Positions 37,148 through 46,611 of a stretch of 64,000 nucleotides of DNA are shown in pieces. The translations under genes were made by a program, and so were the position numbers. The DNA comes from Parabacteroides sp. 52. Lineage in GTDB: Bacteria; Bacteroidota; Bacteroidia; Bacteroidales; Tannerellaceae. Numbering within the stretch: the stretch's first letter is position 1; each line of letters starts with the position of its first letter. The stretch lies in NCBI RefSeq assembly GCF_010500925.1, contig NZ_QVMG01000001.1, positions 496,001 through 560,000 on the forward strand, in the 5' to 3' direction. The notes below the pieces were generated by a model that was not told the origin of the DNA, searched no databases, and worked only from the letters and a program-made list of their open reading frames with translations.

Positions 37148-37831
37148 ATGGAAAAGCAAAAGATACTTGTGGTCGATGATGAAGCCAATATCTGTGAAAT
37201 CTTGTTTTATACGCTCACAAATGATGGGTATGAAGTTGTTTGTGCCAATTCTGCCGAAGAGGCTTTTGAAAAGCTTACGTCAGCCTATTCACTTATCTTG
37301 TTGGACGTGATGATGGGTGGGATGTCGGGCTATAAGATGGCAGAGACACTGAGGAATAACGGTAATCAAATACCAATCATTTTCCTTACGGCAAAAGATA
37401 CGGAAAATGATATGTTGACAGGTTTCTCTGTTGGTGGAGACGATTATATCTCCAAACCTTTTTCACTCAAAGAAGTTTCAGCCCGTGTAAAAGCTCTACT
37501 GAAAAGACAAATGGCAGAAGCCAAGCCTATAAGCCGGTTTATCTATAAGGATTTTATAATTGATTTTGATACAAAAGATGTATTTGTCGGAGAAAAAGTT
37601 ATTGTACTGACGAGAACGGAATTTGAAATACTTGAATTTTTAGTCAAGCATCAGGAACGTATCTTTTCTCGTGAAGAAATTATCGATCATATCTGGTCAA
37701 AAACTCCTTATGTAACCGAAAGGACAGTGGATGTGCATATTACGCGCCTGCGAAAAAAATTAGGGGACTATGCATCACTTATCTCCAATCGTTCAGGTTA
37801 TGGATACCGGTTTAATATTTCTCACCTATGA
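37148..37831 (+). CDS. OmpR/PhoB-family response regulator
   Basis: This 227-residue regulator has a receiver domain (1-120) with the acidic pocket VVDDE, phospho-acceptor D53 (LLDVMM), Thr in FLTAKD and Lys in ISKPFS. A winged-helix DNA-binding domain follows (about 130-225: ILTRTEFEILEFLVKH ... RTVDVHITRLRKKLG ... SGYGYRF). Its place directly after phoU, and the PhoB-like direct repeats upstream of pstS, support a PhoB role. The pair also resembles other Bacteroidetes OmpR-type systems such as RprY, so the symbol is left empty. Confidence 0.9.
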   Translation: MEKQKILVVDDEANICEILFYTLTNDGYEVVCANSAEEAFEKLTSAYSLILLDVMMGGMSGYKMAETLRNNGNQIPIIFLTAKDTENDMLTGFSVGGDDYISKPFSLKEVSARVKALLKRQMAEAKPISRFIYKDFIIDFDTKDVFVGEKVIVLTRTEFEILEFLVKHQERIFSREEIIDHIWSKTPYVTERTVDVHITRLRKKLGDYASLISNRSGYGYRFNISHL

Positions 37832-39552
37832 AAATAACCTATAAACAACGCTTATCTCTTTATTTTTTCCTCATATTCGCTTTATTTACTATTGGGATAA
37901 TCGTTTTTGAACGATCACGCGAAACAAAATTCCGGACGGAGGCCTTACAAGAGAAATTGGATGCCTATACCGGAATCATTCAGGTTTCATTAAAGAAGTT
38001 TGTAGACGCACCCCAACAAGCCATGGATGATATATCCGCTCTTATGCCGGAAAATCTTCGTATGACACTGATCGATCGACAGGGAAATGTTATCTATGAC
38101 AATGCCGTGGAGAAGGATCTTCTCTCTGAAAACCATGCAGAACGCCCGGAAGTGGTTCAGGCAAAAGCGAAAGGGAAAGGATCTCATATCCGAACCTCGG
38201 CAACGAACAGGCAAGAGTATCTGTATTATGCCAAACGAACAAACAATTACTTTATCCGTGTAGCATTTCCTTATGATATACAGGTCCACGACTTCTTGAA
38301 ATCCGACAACCTGTTTCTATATTATATACTTGTTTTATTTGTAATCACACTGCTTTTTATTCATTATATAGCAGATCGCTTTGGAAAGTCCATTAAAAAA
38401 CTGGAAGAATTTGCTTCAGAAGAAAATGAACCAGAAAATGCACAAATAGAGTTTCCTGAAGATGAATTGGGGAAGATAGGAAAAAAGATTATTGATAACT
38501 ACGAACAATTAAAAGAAAGGAAAAAAGAAATTATCCTTGAACGAGAAAAACTATTGCAACATGTCCATAGTTCCGGTGAAGGTCTATGCTTTTTCTCTCC
38601 GAATAAAAAGGTAGGCTTTTTTAATGGCTTGTTTATCCAATATTTGAATACCATTACGGATGAATCGGTATCTGATCCTGCAATTATATTTACAGATACA
38701 TCATTCAAGCCTATTACTGATTTTTTATCCGGAGCCAGTATCAACGCAAACTATTATGAAACCCAAATAGATCGGCAAGGAAAAATTTTCAATGTGCGGG
38801 TAAATGTTTTTGAAGATCACAGTTTTGAAATCATTATCAATGATATTACCAGACAGGAAAAAACACGTTTCTTAAAGCAAGAAATGACCTCCAACATAGC
38901 ACATGAACTGCGCACGCCTGTGACCAGTATTCGGGGATACCTTGAAATAGCTTTGGAGCAACCTTTAGACGGTGAAACAGCTCATAAGTTCCTTACCAAA
39001 GCCCATGAACAAACCATTGTTTTGTCAGAATTGATTCAGGACATGAGCCTGATAACCAAAATAGAGGAAGCCCCTACATCCTTTAAACAAGAACCTATTC
39101 CGATAGAAGAATTGCTCGATTCATTGAAAAACGACCTAGAAAAACCTTTATCGGAGAAAAATATATCTATGGAATGGAAAAATACAAAAGGAGTTACTGT
39201 TTGTGGTAACCGCAATCTGCTCTATTCCATATTCCGTAACCTGACTGATAATGCCATTCGTTATGCCGGAACAGGAATAAGTATTACAATTAATAAATAC
39301 AATGAAGATAAAGATTTCTATTATTTCTCTTATGCCGACACAGGTATCGGTATCACGGGTGAACATCATTTAAATCGCCTCTTTGAGCGTTTCTATCGTG
39401 TCAATGAAGGACGTACACGCGATACCGGAGGTTCCGGACTAGGCTTATCCATTGTAAAAAATGCGGTTTTATTTCATAAAGGGAATATTGTTGTAAAGAA
39501 CAGAGCCGAAGGAGGATTGGAATTTTTATTTAAGCTTCCGAAAACAGAATGA
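37828..39552 (+). CDS. Membrane sensor histidine kinase (PhoR-like)
   Basis: This 574-residue kinase has two membrane helices (about 10-26 and 162-182) around a periplasmic sensor of about 130 residues. A PAS-like region (about 245-345) and a HisKA domain follow, with phospho-acceptor His in SNIAHELRTPVTSIRGYLE. The HATPase domain has the N box NLTDNAIRYA, G1 YADTGIGI and G2 GGSGLGLSIV. It starts in a 4-bp overlap with the response regulator, so the two form a pair. Position after phoU suggests phosphate sensing. Confidence 0.9.
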   Translation: MKITYKQRLSLYFFLIFALFTIGIIVFERSRETKFRTEALQEKLDAYTGIIQVSLKKFVDAPQQAMDDISALMPENLRMTLIDRQGNVIYDNAVEKDLLSENHAERPEVVQAKAKGKGSHIRTSATNRQEYLYYAKRTNNYFIRVAFPYDIQVHDFLKSDNLFLYYILVLFVITLLFIHYIADRFGKSIKKLEEFASEENEPENAQIEFPEDELGKIGKKIIDNYEQLKERKKEIILEREKLLQHVHSSGEGLCFFSPNKKVGFFNGLFIQYLNTITDESVSDPAIIFTDTSFKPITDFLSGASINANYYETQIDRQGKIFNVRVNVFEDHSFEIIINDITRQEKTRFLKQEMTSNIAHELRTPVTSIRGYLEIALEQPLDGETAHKFLTKAHEQTIVLSELIQDMSLITKIEEAPTSFKQEPIPIEELLDSLKNDLEKPLSEKNISMEWKNTKGVTVCGNRNLLYSIFRNLTDNAIRYAGTGISITINKYNEDKDFYYFSYADTGIGITGEHHLNRLFERFYRVNEGRTRDTGGSGLGLSIVKNAVLFHKGNIVVKNRAEGGLEFLFKLPKTE

Positions 39553-39613
39553 GGATTACCTCGAATGAACGAATATATTTCAGATTTATACAAGCACATT
39601 ACATATAATTCAT

Positions 39614-39655
39614 AAAAGACTCCCGTAAATCCTTCAATTACGGGAGTCTTTTTTT
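39614..39655 (+). terminator. Terminator after the sensor kinase gene
   Basis: A perfect 15-bp stem, AAAAGACTCCCGTAA / TTACGGGAGTCTTTT, has a 9-nt loop and ends in a T-run. The stem's A-run also allows use by the convergent gene at 39700. Confidence 0.9.
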
Positions 39656-39699
39656 ATCAAAAATTGTGGCTGTCAAAAATGAACCACAACCAAGTATTT

Positions 39700-40083
39700 T
39701 TAAAATTTAGCTTTCAGAACGGATACTTCCAGATCGGCTTTTCCCTCTACTGCTTTTACAAATGCCTTGAAATGATCACTGTTATTATGAATATCAATTG
39801 CTTCTTGAGATTTCCATACTTCAACAAAAGTAAATTTCAAAGGATTATTCACATCTTCCAATAAAACATAAGAGACATTCCCTGCCTCCTTACGTGTAGC
39901 ATCTACTACTGTTTTAAAAGCCTTCATCAAATCATCTTTATAAGCTGACTTTACAGTAACATGAGCAACAATTGTTAATTCACCCGAATGAACAACTGTT
40001 TTTGCCGGAACAACAAAAGAACTAAACAATAACACAGAACAAAAAATGCCCAAAAGCATTCCACGATTCATACACTTTTTCAT
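39700..40083 (-). CDS. Exported antibiotic-biosynthesis-monooxygenase (ABM) domain protein
   Basis: This 127-residue protein has a signal peptide (about 1-27, ending VVPAK). A dimeric ferredoxin-like ABM fold follows: LTIVAHVTVKSAYKDDLMKAF, TRKEAGNVSYVLLEDVNNPLKFTFVEVWKS, HFKAFV. Cytoplasmic members are quinol monooxygenases or heme-degrading proteins; this one is exported and its substrate is unknown. It is monocistronic, with a -7 box at 40122-40129. Confidence 0.85.
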   Translation of the reverse strand: MKKCMNRGMLLGIFCSVLLFSSFVVPAKTVVHSGELTIVAHVTVKSAYKDDLMKAFKTVVDATRKEAGNVSYVLLEDVNNPLKFTFVEVWKSQEAIDIHNNSDHFKAFVKAVEGKADLEVSVLKAKF

Positions 40084-40121
40084 AACTGATTTTTTATTAA
40101 TGACTAATACTATTAAGGTGT

Positions 40122-40129
40122 CAAAGATA
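40122..40129 (-). promoter_or_regulatory. -7 box for the ABM-domain gene
   Basis: Reads TATCTTTG on the minus strand, 39 bp upstream of the start at 40083. Confidence 0.5.
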
Positions 40130-40317
40130 GAATAAATCTTTTTATCTGAGACAAAAATATATCTAAAGTAAATGATTCAATTCTTGAAGTAAAATTGCAG
40201 TTTTATCCGGATTTTCATCCGGAAAGGATACAATATCAGAAATAGAATGAAAAGGGATATTCATGAAAGAAAAAAATATCCGGATCGTATCCATTTGTGT
40301 AAGTAAAGAGCTTATTC

Positions 40318-40325
40318 TATTTTTG
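40318..40325 (+). promoter_or_regulatory. -7 box for the mutarotase-fucP operon
   Basis: Reads TATTTTTG, 26 bp before the mutarotase start. Upstream (40196-40305), CCGGAT-containing words recur and could be operator half-sites. Confidence 0.5.
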
Positions 40326-40350
40326 TAAGAAATATTACCAAGAGAATCTT

Positions 40351-40740
40351 ATGAACTTAAAAGAAGGTTACAAAAAAGAGCCTGCAGCAGCCAATAAACG
40401 CTTCTGCCAATTTTTATCATTAAATCCGGACACTTTGGATCAGTATATCTATTGGCATCGGAACGAAAACATCTGGAAAGAAATACCCGAAGGTATCCGC
40501 AAGGCTGGTATTCTGGACATGGAGATATACATATCCGGTACACAAGCCGTCATGGTATTGGAAACACCTATTGATTTCAATTGGGATGAATCTTTCGGAA
40601 AATTAGCTACCTTTGAGCGTCAGGCAGAGTGGGAAGACTTTGTCGCTCAGTTTCAACAGACAGGAGCCGGCAAACGTTCCGACGAGAAATGGCAATTGAT
40701 GGAACGCATCTTCTCTCTGGAGAATGCGATTAATAAATAA
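40351..40740 (+). CDS. L-rhamnose/L-fucose mutarotase family protein
   Basis: This 129-residue protein is of the DUF718 mutarotase family, which interconverts alpha and beta anomers of 6-deoxy sugars. Conserved features are RFCQFLSLNPDTLDQYIYWH (with catalytic-type Tyr and His), IWKEIPEGIRKAGILDMEIYISG and the late WEDFVAQFQ. The neighbour encodes an L-fucose permease, so L-fucose is the more likely sugar here than rhamnose. It is the first gene of a two-gene operon. Confidence 0.85.
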   Translation: MNLKEGYKKEPAAANKRFCQFLSLNPDTLDQYIYWHRNENIWKEIPEGIRKAGILDMEIYISGTQAVMVLETPIDFNWDESFGKLATFERQAEWEDFVAQFQQTGAGKRSDEKWQLMERIFSLENAINK

Positions 40741-40747
40741 GAACTTT

Positions 40748-42085
40748 ATGCACAAAACAAAAAAGACCTCTTTGTTAACCGGCAGTGACGGTGTAAACTA
40801 CCTGATTCCTTTCATTTTAATAACCTTTTGTTTTGCCTTGTGGGGATTTGCCAATGACATAACCAATCCCATGGTAAAAGCATTCTCCAAAATATTCCGG
40901 ATGAGTGTAACCGACGGTGCTTTGGTACAGGTCGCATTCTACGGGGGGTATTTTGCGATGGCTTTTCCTGCTGCGATGTTCATACGCAAATATTCGTATA
41001 AAGCCGGCATACTTTTAGGTCTTAGCTTATATGCCATTGGAGCTTTTATGTTTTTTCCGGCTAAAATGACGGGGGAATATTATCCGTTTCTTTTGGCTTA
41101 TTTTGTCTTGACTTGTGGACTCTCTTTCTTAGAAACAAGCGCGAACCCCTATATACTCTCGATGGGCACGGAAGAAACAGCCACACGACGTCTCAACCTG
41201 GCTCAATCATTTAATCCGATGGGTTCGTTATTGGGCATGTATGTCGCTATGAATTTTATACAGGCACAACTGAATCCGATGGATACAGCCGAGAGAGCCC
41301 AACTGGATCAGGCAGAGTTTAGTGTGCTGAAAGAAGCGGATCTCTCTGTGCTTATCACCCCTTACCTTGTCATCGGTTTGGTTATCCTATTCATGTTCTT
41401 GTTCATCCTTTTCACGCGTATGCCCAAGAATCAGGATCAAATACACGATATGGATCTACTTCCTACCCTAAAAAGGCTACTCTCCCTCCCCCGCTACCGG
41501 GAAGGGGTGATAGCTCAATTCTTTTATGTAGGGGTACAAATCATGTGTTGGACATTTATTATCCAATACGGTACACGCATATTTATGGAACAAGGAATGG
41601 AGGAGAAAGCTGCTGAGATACTTTCTCAAAAATACAATATAGTGGCAATGATCCTTTTTTGTGTAAGCCGCTTTGTATGCACCTTCCTATTACGTTATCT
41701 GGCTCCAGGCAGATTATTAATGATTCTGGCTATTGTCGGCGGAATATTTATCCTGGGAACGATCTTGTTTCAGGACATCACCGGGCTTTATTGCCTGGTT
41801 GCCGTCTCTGCCTGTATGTCTTTGATGTTTCCTACGATCTATGGAATTGCCCTCAAGGGAATGGGAGACGATGCGAAGTTTGGAGCTGCCGGTCTTATAA
41901 TGGCTATTTTGGGTGGTTCAGTCCTGCCTCCGTTGCAGGCAAGTATCATTGACAGAGGATCGGTTTGGGGCATACCTGCCGTAAATATTTCTTTCGTTTT
42001 ACCCTTGCTCTGTTTCTTTGTGGTAGCCTTCTTTGGGTATCGGACTCATTCCGGTTCTTACCAGGTTAAGAACAAGACAGTATAA
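40748..42085 (+). CDS. fucP: L-fucose:H+ symporter
   Basis: This 445-residue major facilitator has about 12 membrane helices. FucP hallmarks are FCFALWGFANDITNPMVKAFSKIF (helix 1 with the Asp used in proton coupling), FYGGYFAMAFPAA and LTCGLSFLETSANPYILSMG. The ATG at 40748 is preferred; the upstream ATG at 40724 overlaps the mutarotase gene. Located 7 bp after the mutarotase, it makes a fucose-uptake pair, with catabolic genes elsewhere. Confidence 0.92.
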   Translation: MHKTKKTSLLTGSDGVNYLIPFILITFCFALWGFANDITNPMVKAFSKIFRMSVTDGALVQVAFYGGYFAMAFPAAMFIRKYSYKAGILLGLSLYAIGAFMFFPAKMTGEYYPFLLAYFVLTCGLSFLETSANPYILSMGTEETATRRLNLAQSFNPMGSLLGMYVAMNFIQAQLNPMDTAERAQLDQAEFSVLKEADLSVLITPYLVIGLVILFMFLFILFTRMPKNQDQIHDMDLLPTLKRLLSLPRYREGVIAQFFYVGVQIMCWTFIIQYGTRIFMEQGMEEKAAEILSQKYNIVAMILFCVSRFVCTFLLRYLAPGRLLMILAIVGGIFILGTILFQDITGLYCLVAVSACMSLMFPTIYGIALKGMGDDAKFGAAGLIMAILGGSVLPPLQASIIDRGSVWGIPAVNISFVLPLLCFFVVAFFGYRTHSGSYQVKNKTV

Positions 42086-42087
42086 AG

Positions 42088-42128
42088 AAAAAAGGGAATG
42101 CCCGTTGTGGACATTCCCTCTTTTTTGA
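42088..42128. terminator. Bidirectional terminator between fucP and V-ATPase operon
   Basis: Arms GGGAATG and CATTCCC enclose an 11-nt loop with an A-run before and a T-run after, in the 54-bp gap between convergent transcripts. Confidence 0.85.
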
Positions 42129-42139
42129 GGTATATCTTT

Positions 42140-42604
<465 letters not shown>

Positions 42605-42639
42605 TTAAATTATTTTTACTGTTATTTATTTCTTAATAT

Positions 42640-44460
42640 TTACGCTTTCTTAAAAGGTACGTAGGCTTTGCCACCGCCCTCAAATTCTGAATTTTTATAA
42701 TACTCGACGAAGACCAAGCGGATCGGATGCACCAAGGAGCTGATCATACAAAGTCCGAAGTTCAATCCGTGACCTACTAACAGGATCAGTAGCATACAGA
42801 CAAACTGCGCCACGCCCGGCAGACTTTCCGTCATAGACACCGCCAACGAATTGAACACACCTCCCAGGATCGATCCCGTCAGCCCGACTGCAAACAGACG
42901 GATATACGACAAGACATCGCCCAATAGTCCGAAAACCATATTATAGGTATTCCACAATCCGGCACCGAAATTCAGGAAAACATTCTTGCCCGGTGTATTA
43001 TACAACAGTGCTATCGCAAAGCCTAAAGCGGCCACCCCATACAAGGTATAGACAATCGGCTCCGACAAATGGATCTCCAACATCGGAAGTCCAAACACAC
43101 ACGCCAACGCTGCGATCACAAACACCCAGGCAAAAGAAGCAAGACTGTATTTAAACCCTCGCTGCACCTTCACCTTGTAGGCGGCAATCGCCTTGGCATA
43201 CACAATATGGACAATACCGATAACAACAGACAAAGTCATCAGGTTATCACTACTCAGGAAATAATTCTTCACGGCTGCAAACTGTGGGATATCCACCAGG
43301 GCAATACCAAAGAACGAACCGGTCAGCGCACCTACGACTACCGTCATACCGCCCAGCCACTGGAACAGGGTCAGGAAAGGGCGTACACCTTCACTCGCCT
43401 TGCGCTTGAAAAAGGTACAAAGTAATAGGATCAATAATCCGTAACCACCGTCACCAAAACAAAGTCCGAAGAACAGCATAAAGAAAGGCGCCACGAACGG
43501 GGTCGGATCGAACTCCTGATAATTAGGCAGGGAGTACATCTCCGTGATCGGTTCGAAAAGCTTCGCATAGCTATTATTCTTCAGTTTGATAGGTATCTTA
43601 TCGTCGTCTTGTATTTCCAGTTGCTGATAGAAGAAACCCTCTTTATCGAGTTCCTCTTCCATCGTAGCCATTTTATCTTCGGTCACCCAACCTTCGAGGA
43701 ACATCAGTTTGTCGCCTGCCTGCCGGTCGGTTTGCACGATCGCGTTGGCCAGGTTAAACTCATTCTGCAATTCCTTATCCAGTTCTTTGAATGTATTGAT
43801 TTCCGAAACGGCCAATATTTTTACCTTTTCATCCGCCAGCCGGATCTCTTCTTTGATCTCCTCATACTGCTGACGCAACTGTGTCAATCCTGCTTCCGGC
43901 ATCTTCGCCCGCTCGGCATCGATATCGATGGCTTCCTTCTCTTTCGTTACCGTCACAAAATAAGAAACCGACTGGAAGTTGTTGACCAGGAAAGCGTTAT
44001 ACGCTTCCCCCCAGGATGGTTCGTATTTAGAGGTCGGACAAGAGAAGAAACTCACCACATAACCGCTCTTTCTCAATTCCTCGATCGTCGTCATATCGAA
44101 ATCGCCCCAGATATCCATATAATCCAGGTCTTTCCATATACTTTGTCGTTTGGCTTGCAGTCGGGCTTTCTCTTCCTGCAAATCTTCGAGCGACTGAACC
44201 AATGCCATTCCGTCCGCTTTATTTATTTTGCGCCCCGGAGCCAATTCGAGATCTTTCTCTTCTTTCGTCAGCTTTTCCAACGAACGGATCAGTGTATTCA
44301 CCCGGTTGCGCTCGGCTACCATTCCTTGCAATTCCTGAAAATCAGCAATCGATTTGGTCTCTTTGATATGCACCACACCCAGTTCACGCAGATTGTTAAG
44401 GAATTGATTGTATTCCTTATGATACACCATAAAGGCGTATTTTCTCATCGGTATGATCAT
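42640..44460 (-). CDS. V-type ATP synthase subunit I
   Basis: This 606-residue stator subunit has an N-terminal cytoplasmic half with long coiled coils (about 55-115, 190-235). A membrane half of about seven helices runs from residue 320. The ion half-channel segment includes LSYIRLFAVGLTGSILGGVFNSLA, holding the conserved Arg. The start overlaps the D-subunit stop in an ATGA; a second Met at residue 5 is possible. It is the counterpart of the F-type a subunit. Confidence 0.94.
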   Translation of the reverse strand: MIIPMRKYAFMVYHKEYNQFLNNLRELGVVHIKETKSIADFQELQGMVAERNRVNTLIRSLEKLTKEEKDLELAPGRKINKADGMALVQSLEDLQEEKARLQAKRQSIWKDLDYMDIWGDFDMTTIEELRKSGYVVSFFSCPTSKYEPSWGEAYNAFLVNNFQSVSYFVTVTKEKEAIDIDAERAKMPEAGLTQLRQQYEEIKEEIRLADEKVKILAVSEINTFKELDKELQNEFNLANAIVQTDRQAGDKLMFLEGWVTEDKMATMEEELDKEGFFYQQLEIQDDDKIPIKLKNNSYAKLFEPITEMYSLPNYQEFDPTPFVAPFFMLFFGLCFGDGGYGLLILLLCTFFKRKASEGVRPFLTLFQWLGGMTVVVGALTGSFFGIALVDIPQFAAVKNYFLSSDNLMTLSVVIGIVHIVYAKAIAAYKVKVQRGFKYSLASFAWVFVIAALACVFGLPMLEIHLSEPIVYTLYGVAALGFAIALLYNTPGKNVFLNFGAGLWNTYNMVFGLLGDVLSYIRLFAVGLTGSILGGVFNSLAVSMTESLPGVAQFVCMLLILLVGHGLNFGLCMISSLVHPIRLVFVEYYKNSEFEGGGKAYVPFKKA

Positions 44461-45071
44461 GACGCTTCCTCCTCTTTCTCTTTACGTTTTTCCAGATTCG
44501 TCCGCATAATCTTCTGCGAAGCTTTCGAAAGGCTCTCTTCGTCTTCCATATAACGCTTCACTTTCCGGATCGCATCTTTGTATCCCGGAATCTGCACTTT
44601 CTCAAAAAGATTGACTTTCTGAGTCGTTTTCTTCCGGGCATGCTCCAGTAACTCCAGCTTCATCCCCGAGAACTCGGCTTCGATACCGGTCCGGGCAAGT
44701 TGTTTCAGCAACTCGATCCCTTCGGTATACCACGAGGGGGTATTGAAGAGACTATAAGGTTTGATTTCAAACTGCACATCGTCGAGCACGGGAATCATCA
44801 CTCCGGCAAATTTGCGTGAAGAAAGCGAAACGTCTTTCACACAAATCAGTTCGGGAGTAAATTCATTCCATAGAGCGACCATATTTTGATACCCCATAAT
44901 CTCAGTCTCCAGCTGAAGTTCCAATTTCTTCACCTCGTCTTTGGTTCGTTTCACCTCCACACGCAGTGCACTCTCCTTACTTTTGATCGTAGGCAGAGAC
45001 CGCTCCCGCATTTTCAGGTTCTTCTCCAATTGTTGAAGTGATGTTTTATTATATTGAAACTTTATTGCCAC
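44457..45071 (-). CDS. V-type ATP synthase subunit D (central stalk)
   Basis: This 204-residue rotor-shaft subunit has two long helices at the ends (1-70 and 125-200) forming the coiled coil inside the A3B3 ring. The family motif RKFAGVMIPVLDDV lies in the middle and the C-terminus is highly charged. It is separated from subunit B by a 7-bp-period inverted repeat, and its stop overlaps subunit I. Confidence 0.93.
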   Translation of the reverse strand: MAIKFQYNKTSLQQLEKNLKMRERSLPTIKSKESALRVEVKRTKDEVKKLELQLETEIMGYQNMVALWNEFTPELICVKDVSLSSRKFAGVMIPVLDDVQFEIKPYSLFNTPSWYTEGIELLKQLARTGIEAEFSGMKLELLEHARKKTTQKVNLFEKVQIPGYKDAIRKVKRYMEDEESLSKASQKIMRTNLEKRKEKEEEAS

Positions 45072-45077
45072 GTTTTC

Positions 45078-45154
45078 TAATTGTTAATTGTTAATTATAA
45101 ATTATAAGCTAGTCATACCAACCTTTATAATTTACAATTTATAATTTATAATTG
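45078..45154. repeat. Inverted pair of 7-bp-period AT words between atpB and atpD
   Basis: The left arm (45078-45109) is AATTGTT, AATTGTT, AATTATA, AATTATA. The right arm (45124-45154) is TTATAAT, TTACAAT, TTATAAT, TTATAAT. The arms are near reverse complements and could form a stem within the operon mRNA. Confidence 0.7.
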
Positions 45155-45174
45155 AGACAAGGACTGGAAATGTT

Positions 45175-46485
45175 TCATTTCCAGTATTTGTCGACCAACT
45201 CCTGCTTGATATTCACCTCGGTCGGTTTGAAATATTCACCGAAGAGATTCCAGGCCACATCCAACATCTCGGTGGTATCGAGGTTGACATCGATCGCCAG
45301 TAATTTATCCGAATATTCTTTGGAGAAGGCCAACGTACGGTTGTCGTAGTCTGTCAGGTCGAAACCGTTCTCCATCTTCGTCTTCGCATTGGCGGCATCG
45401 GCATATAAGCGGACGGCGGCATTCATCACCTGCGGATGGTCTTCGCGGGTTTTCTTTCCGGTCACCAATTGTTTCAGACGCGAAAGGCTTCGGAACGGGT
45501 CAACGATTACCTTACCGATATCACTATCGCGGCGCAGATAAAGCTGTCCTTCGGTGATGTACCCTGTATTATCGGGCACCGCATGGGTGATATCTCCACC
45601 GGAAAGGGTCGTCACGGCAATAATCGTAATCGAACCACCATCGGGGAACTGCACCGCTTTTTCGTAGATCTTCGCCAAATCCGAATAAATCGAACCCGGC
45701 ATAGAGTCTTTCGACGGGATCTGGTCCATACGGTTAGACACAATCGCCAACGCATCGGCGTAGTTGGTCATATCGGTCAACAGTACCAATACCTTTTCGT
45801 TCTTTTGCACCGCAAAATATTCAGCGGCTGTCAATGCCATATCAGGCACCAGGATACGTTCTACGGAAGGATCTTCCGTGGTATTGATAAAACTCACGAT
45901 ACGATCCAATGCACCGGCATTACTAAATGTATTCTTAAAGAACAGGTAGTCGTCGTTGGTCATCCCCATCCCGCCCAGGATAATCTTATCCGACTGAGCA
46001 CGCAAGGCAACCATCGCCATTACCTGGTTGAAAGGTTGGTCCGGATCGGCAAAGAATGGGATCTTCTGTCCGGTCACCAATGTATTGTTCAGGTCGATAC
46101 CGGCAATACCGGTAGCGATCAGTTCCGAAGGTTGCTCACGGCGTACGGGATTCACCGACGGTCCACCGATCTCGACTTCCGTACCTTCGGGTATCGGACC
46201 GCCATCGATCGGATCACCATAGGCATTGAAGAAGCGGCCGGCCAATTGGTCGCCCACTTTCAGTGTCGGCGCCTTTCCCATAAACACCACTTCGGCATTC
46301 GTACGAATCCCTTCCGTGCCGGAGAAAACCTGCAAGGTCACTTCATCGCCCATAATCTTTACCACCTGAGCCAATTTGCCATCGACCGACGCCAATTCGT
46401 CATACCCTACCCCTGTTGCTTTCAACGAACAGGTAGCCTTTGTAATCTGGGTTATCTTTGTAAATATCTTTTGAAAAGCCTTCAT
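45175..46485 (-). CDS. V-type ATP synthase subunit B
   Basis: This 436-residue non-catalytic regulatory subunit of the A3B3 head has a beta-barrel N-terminus and a nucleotide-fold centre without a true Walker A. Family stretches are FNAYGDPIDGGP, GIAGIDLNNTLVTGQKIP and MPGSIYSDLAKIYEKA. It follows subunit A with a 102-bp gap filled by a word repeat. Confidence 0.95.
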   Translation of the reverse strand: MKAFQKIFTKITQITKATCSLKATGVGYDELASVDGKLAQVVKIMGDEVTLQVFSGTEGIRTNAEVVFMGKAPTLKVGDQLAGRFFNAYGDPIDGGPIPEGTEVEIGGPSVNPVRREQPSELIATGIAGIDLNNTLVTGQKIPFFADPDQPFNQVMAMVALRAQSDKIILGGMGMTNDDYLFFKNTFSNAGALDRIVSFINTTEDPSVERILVPDMALTAAEYFAVQKNEKVLVLLTDMTNYADALAIVSNRMDQIPSKDSMPGSIYSDLAKIYEKAVQFPDGGSITIIAVTTLSGGDITHAVPDNTGYITEGQLYLRRDSDIGKVIVDPFRSLSRLKQLVTGKKTREDHPQVMNAAVRLYADAANAKTKMENGFDLTDYDNRTLAFSKEYSDKLLAIDVNLDTTEMLDVAWNLFGEYFKPTEVNIKQELVDKYWK

Positions 46486-46504
46486 ATAAAAACTTCGTTT
46501 TTAA

Positions 46505-46611
46505 ATTGATAATTGACAATTGACAGTTGACAATTAATAGTTCAATTCATAATTCATATCGTATGATCTTTTTCTCATTGTCAATTGTCAATTGTCAATT
46601 GTCAACTGAAT
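46505..46611. repeat. Inverted pair of CAATTGT 7-bp repeats, entering the end of atpA
   Basis: The left arm (46505-46539) repeats AATTGACA-type words and the right arm (46577-46611) is CAATTGT, CAATTGT, CAATTGT, CAACTGA. The right arm supplies the last codons of subunit A (QLTIDN) and its stop. It may form a stem between subunit A and B messages. Confidence 0.75.

Noticed and set aside
43609..44553. Open frame of 314 codons opposite V-ATPase subunit I
   Set aside because: Antisense shadow of a conserved gene with an aromatic/His-rich composition and no family features.
45436..46509. Open frame of 357 codons opposite V-ATPase subunit B
   Set aside because: It lies wholly antisense to a well-conserved gene, has a His/Arg-rich composition typical of shadow frames and shows no recognisable domain.
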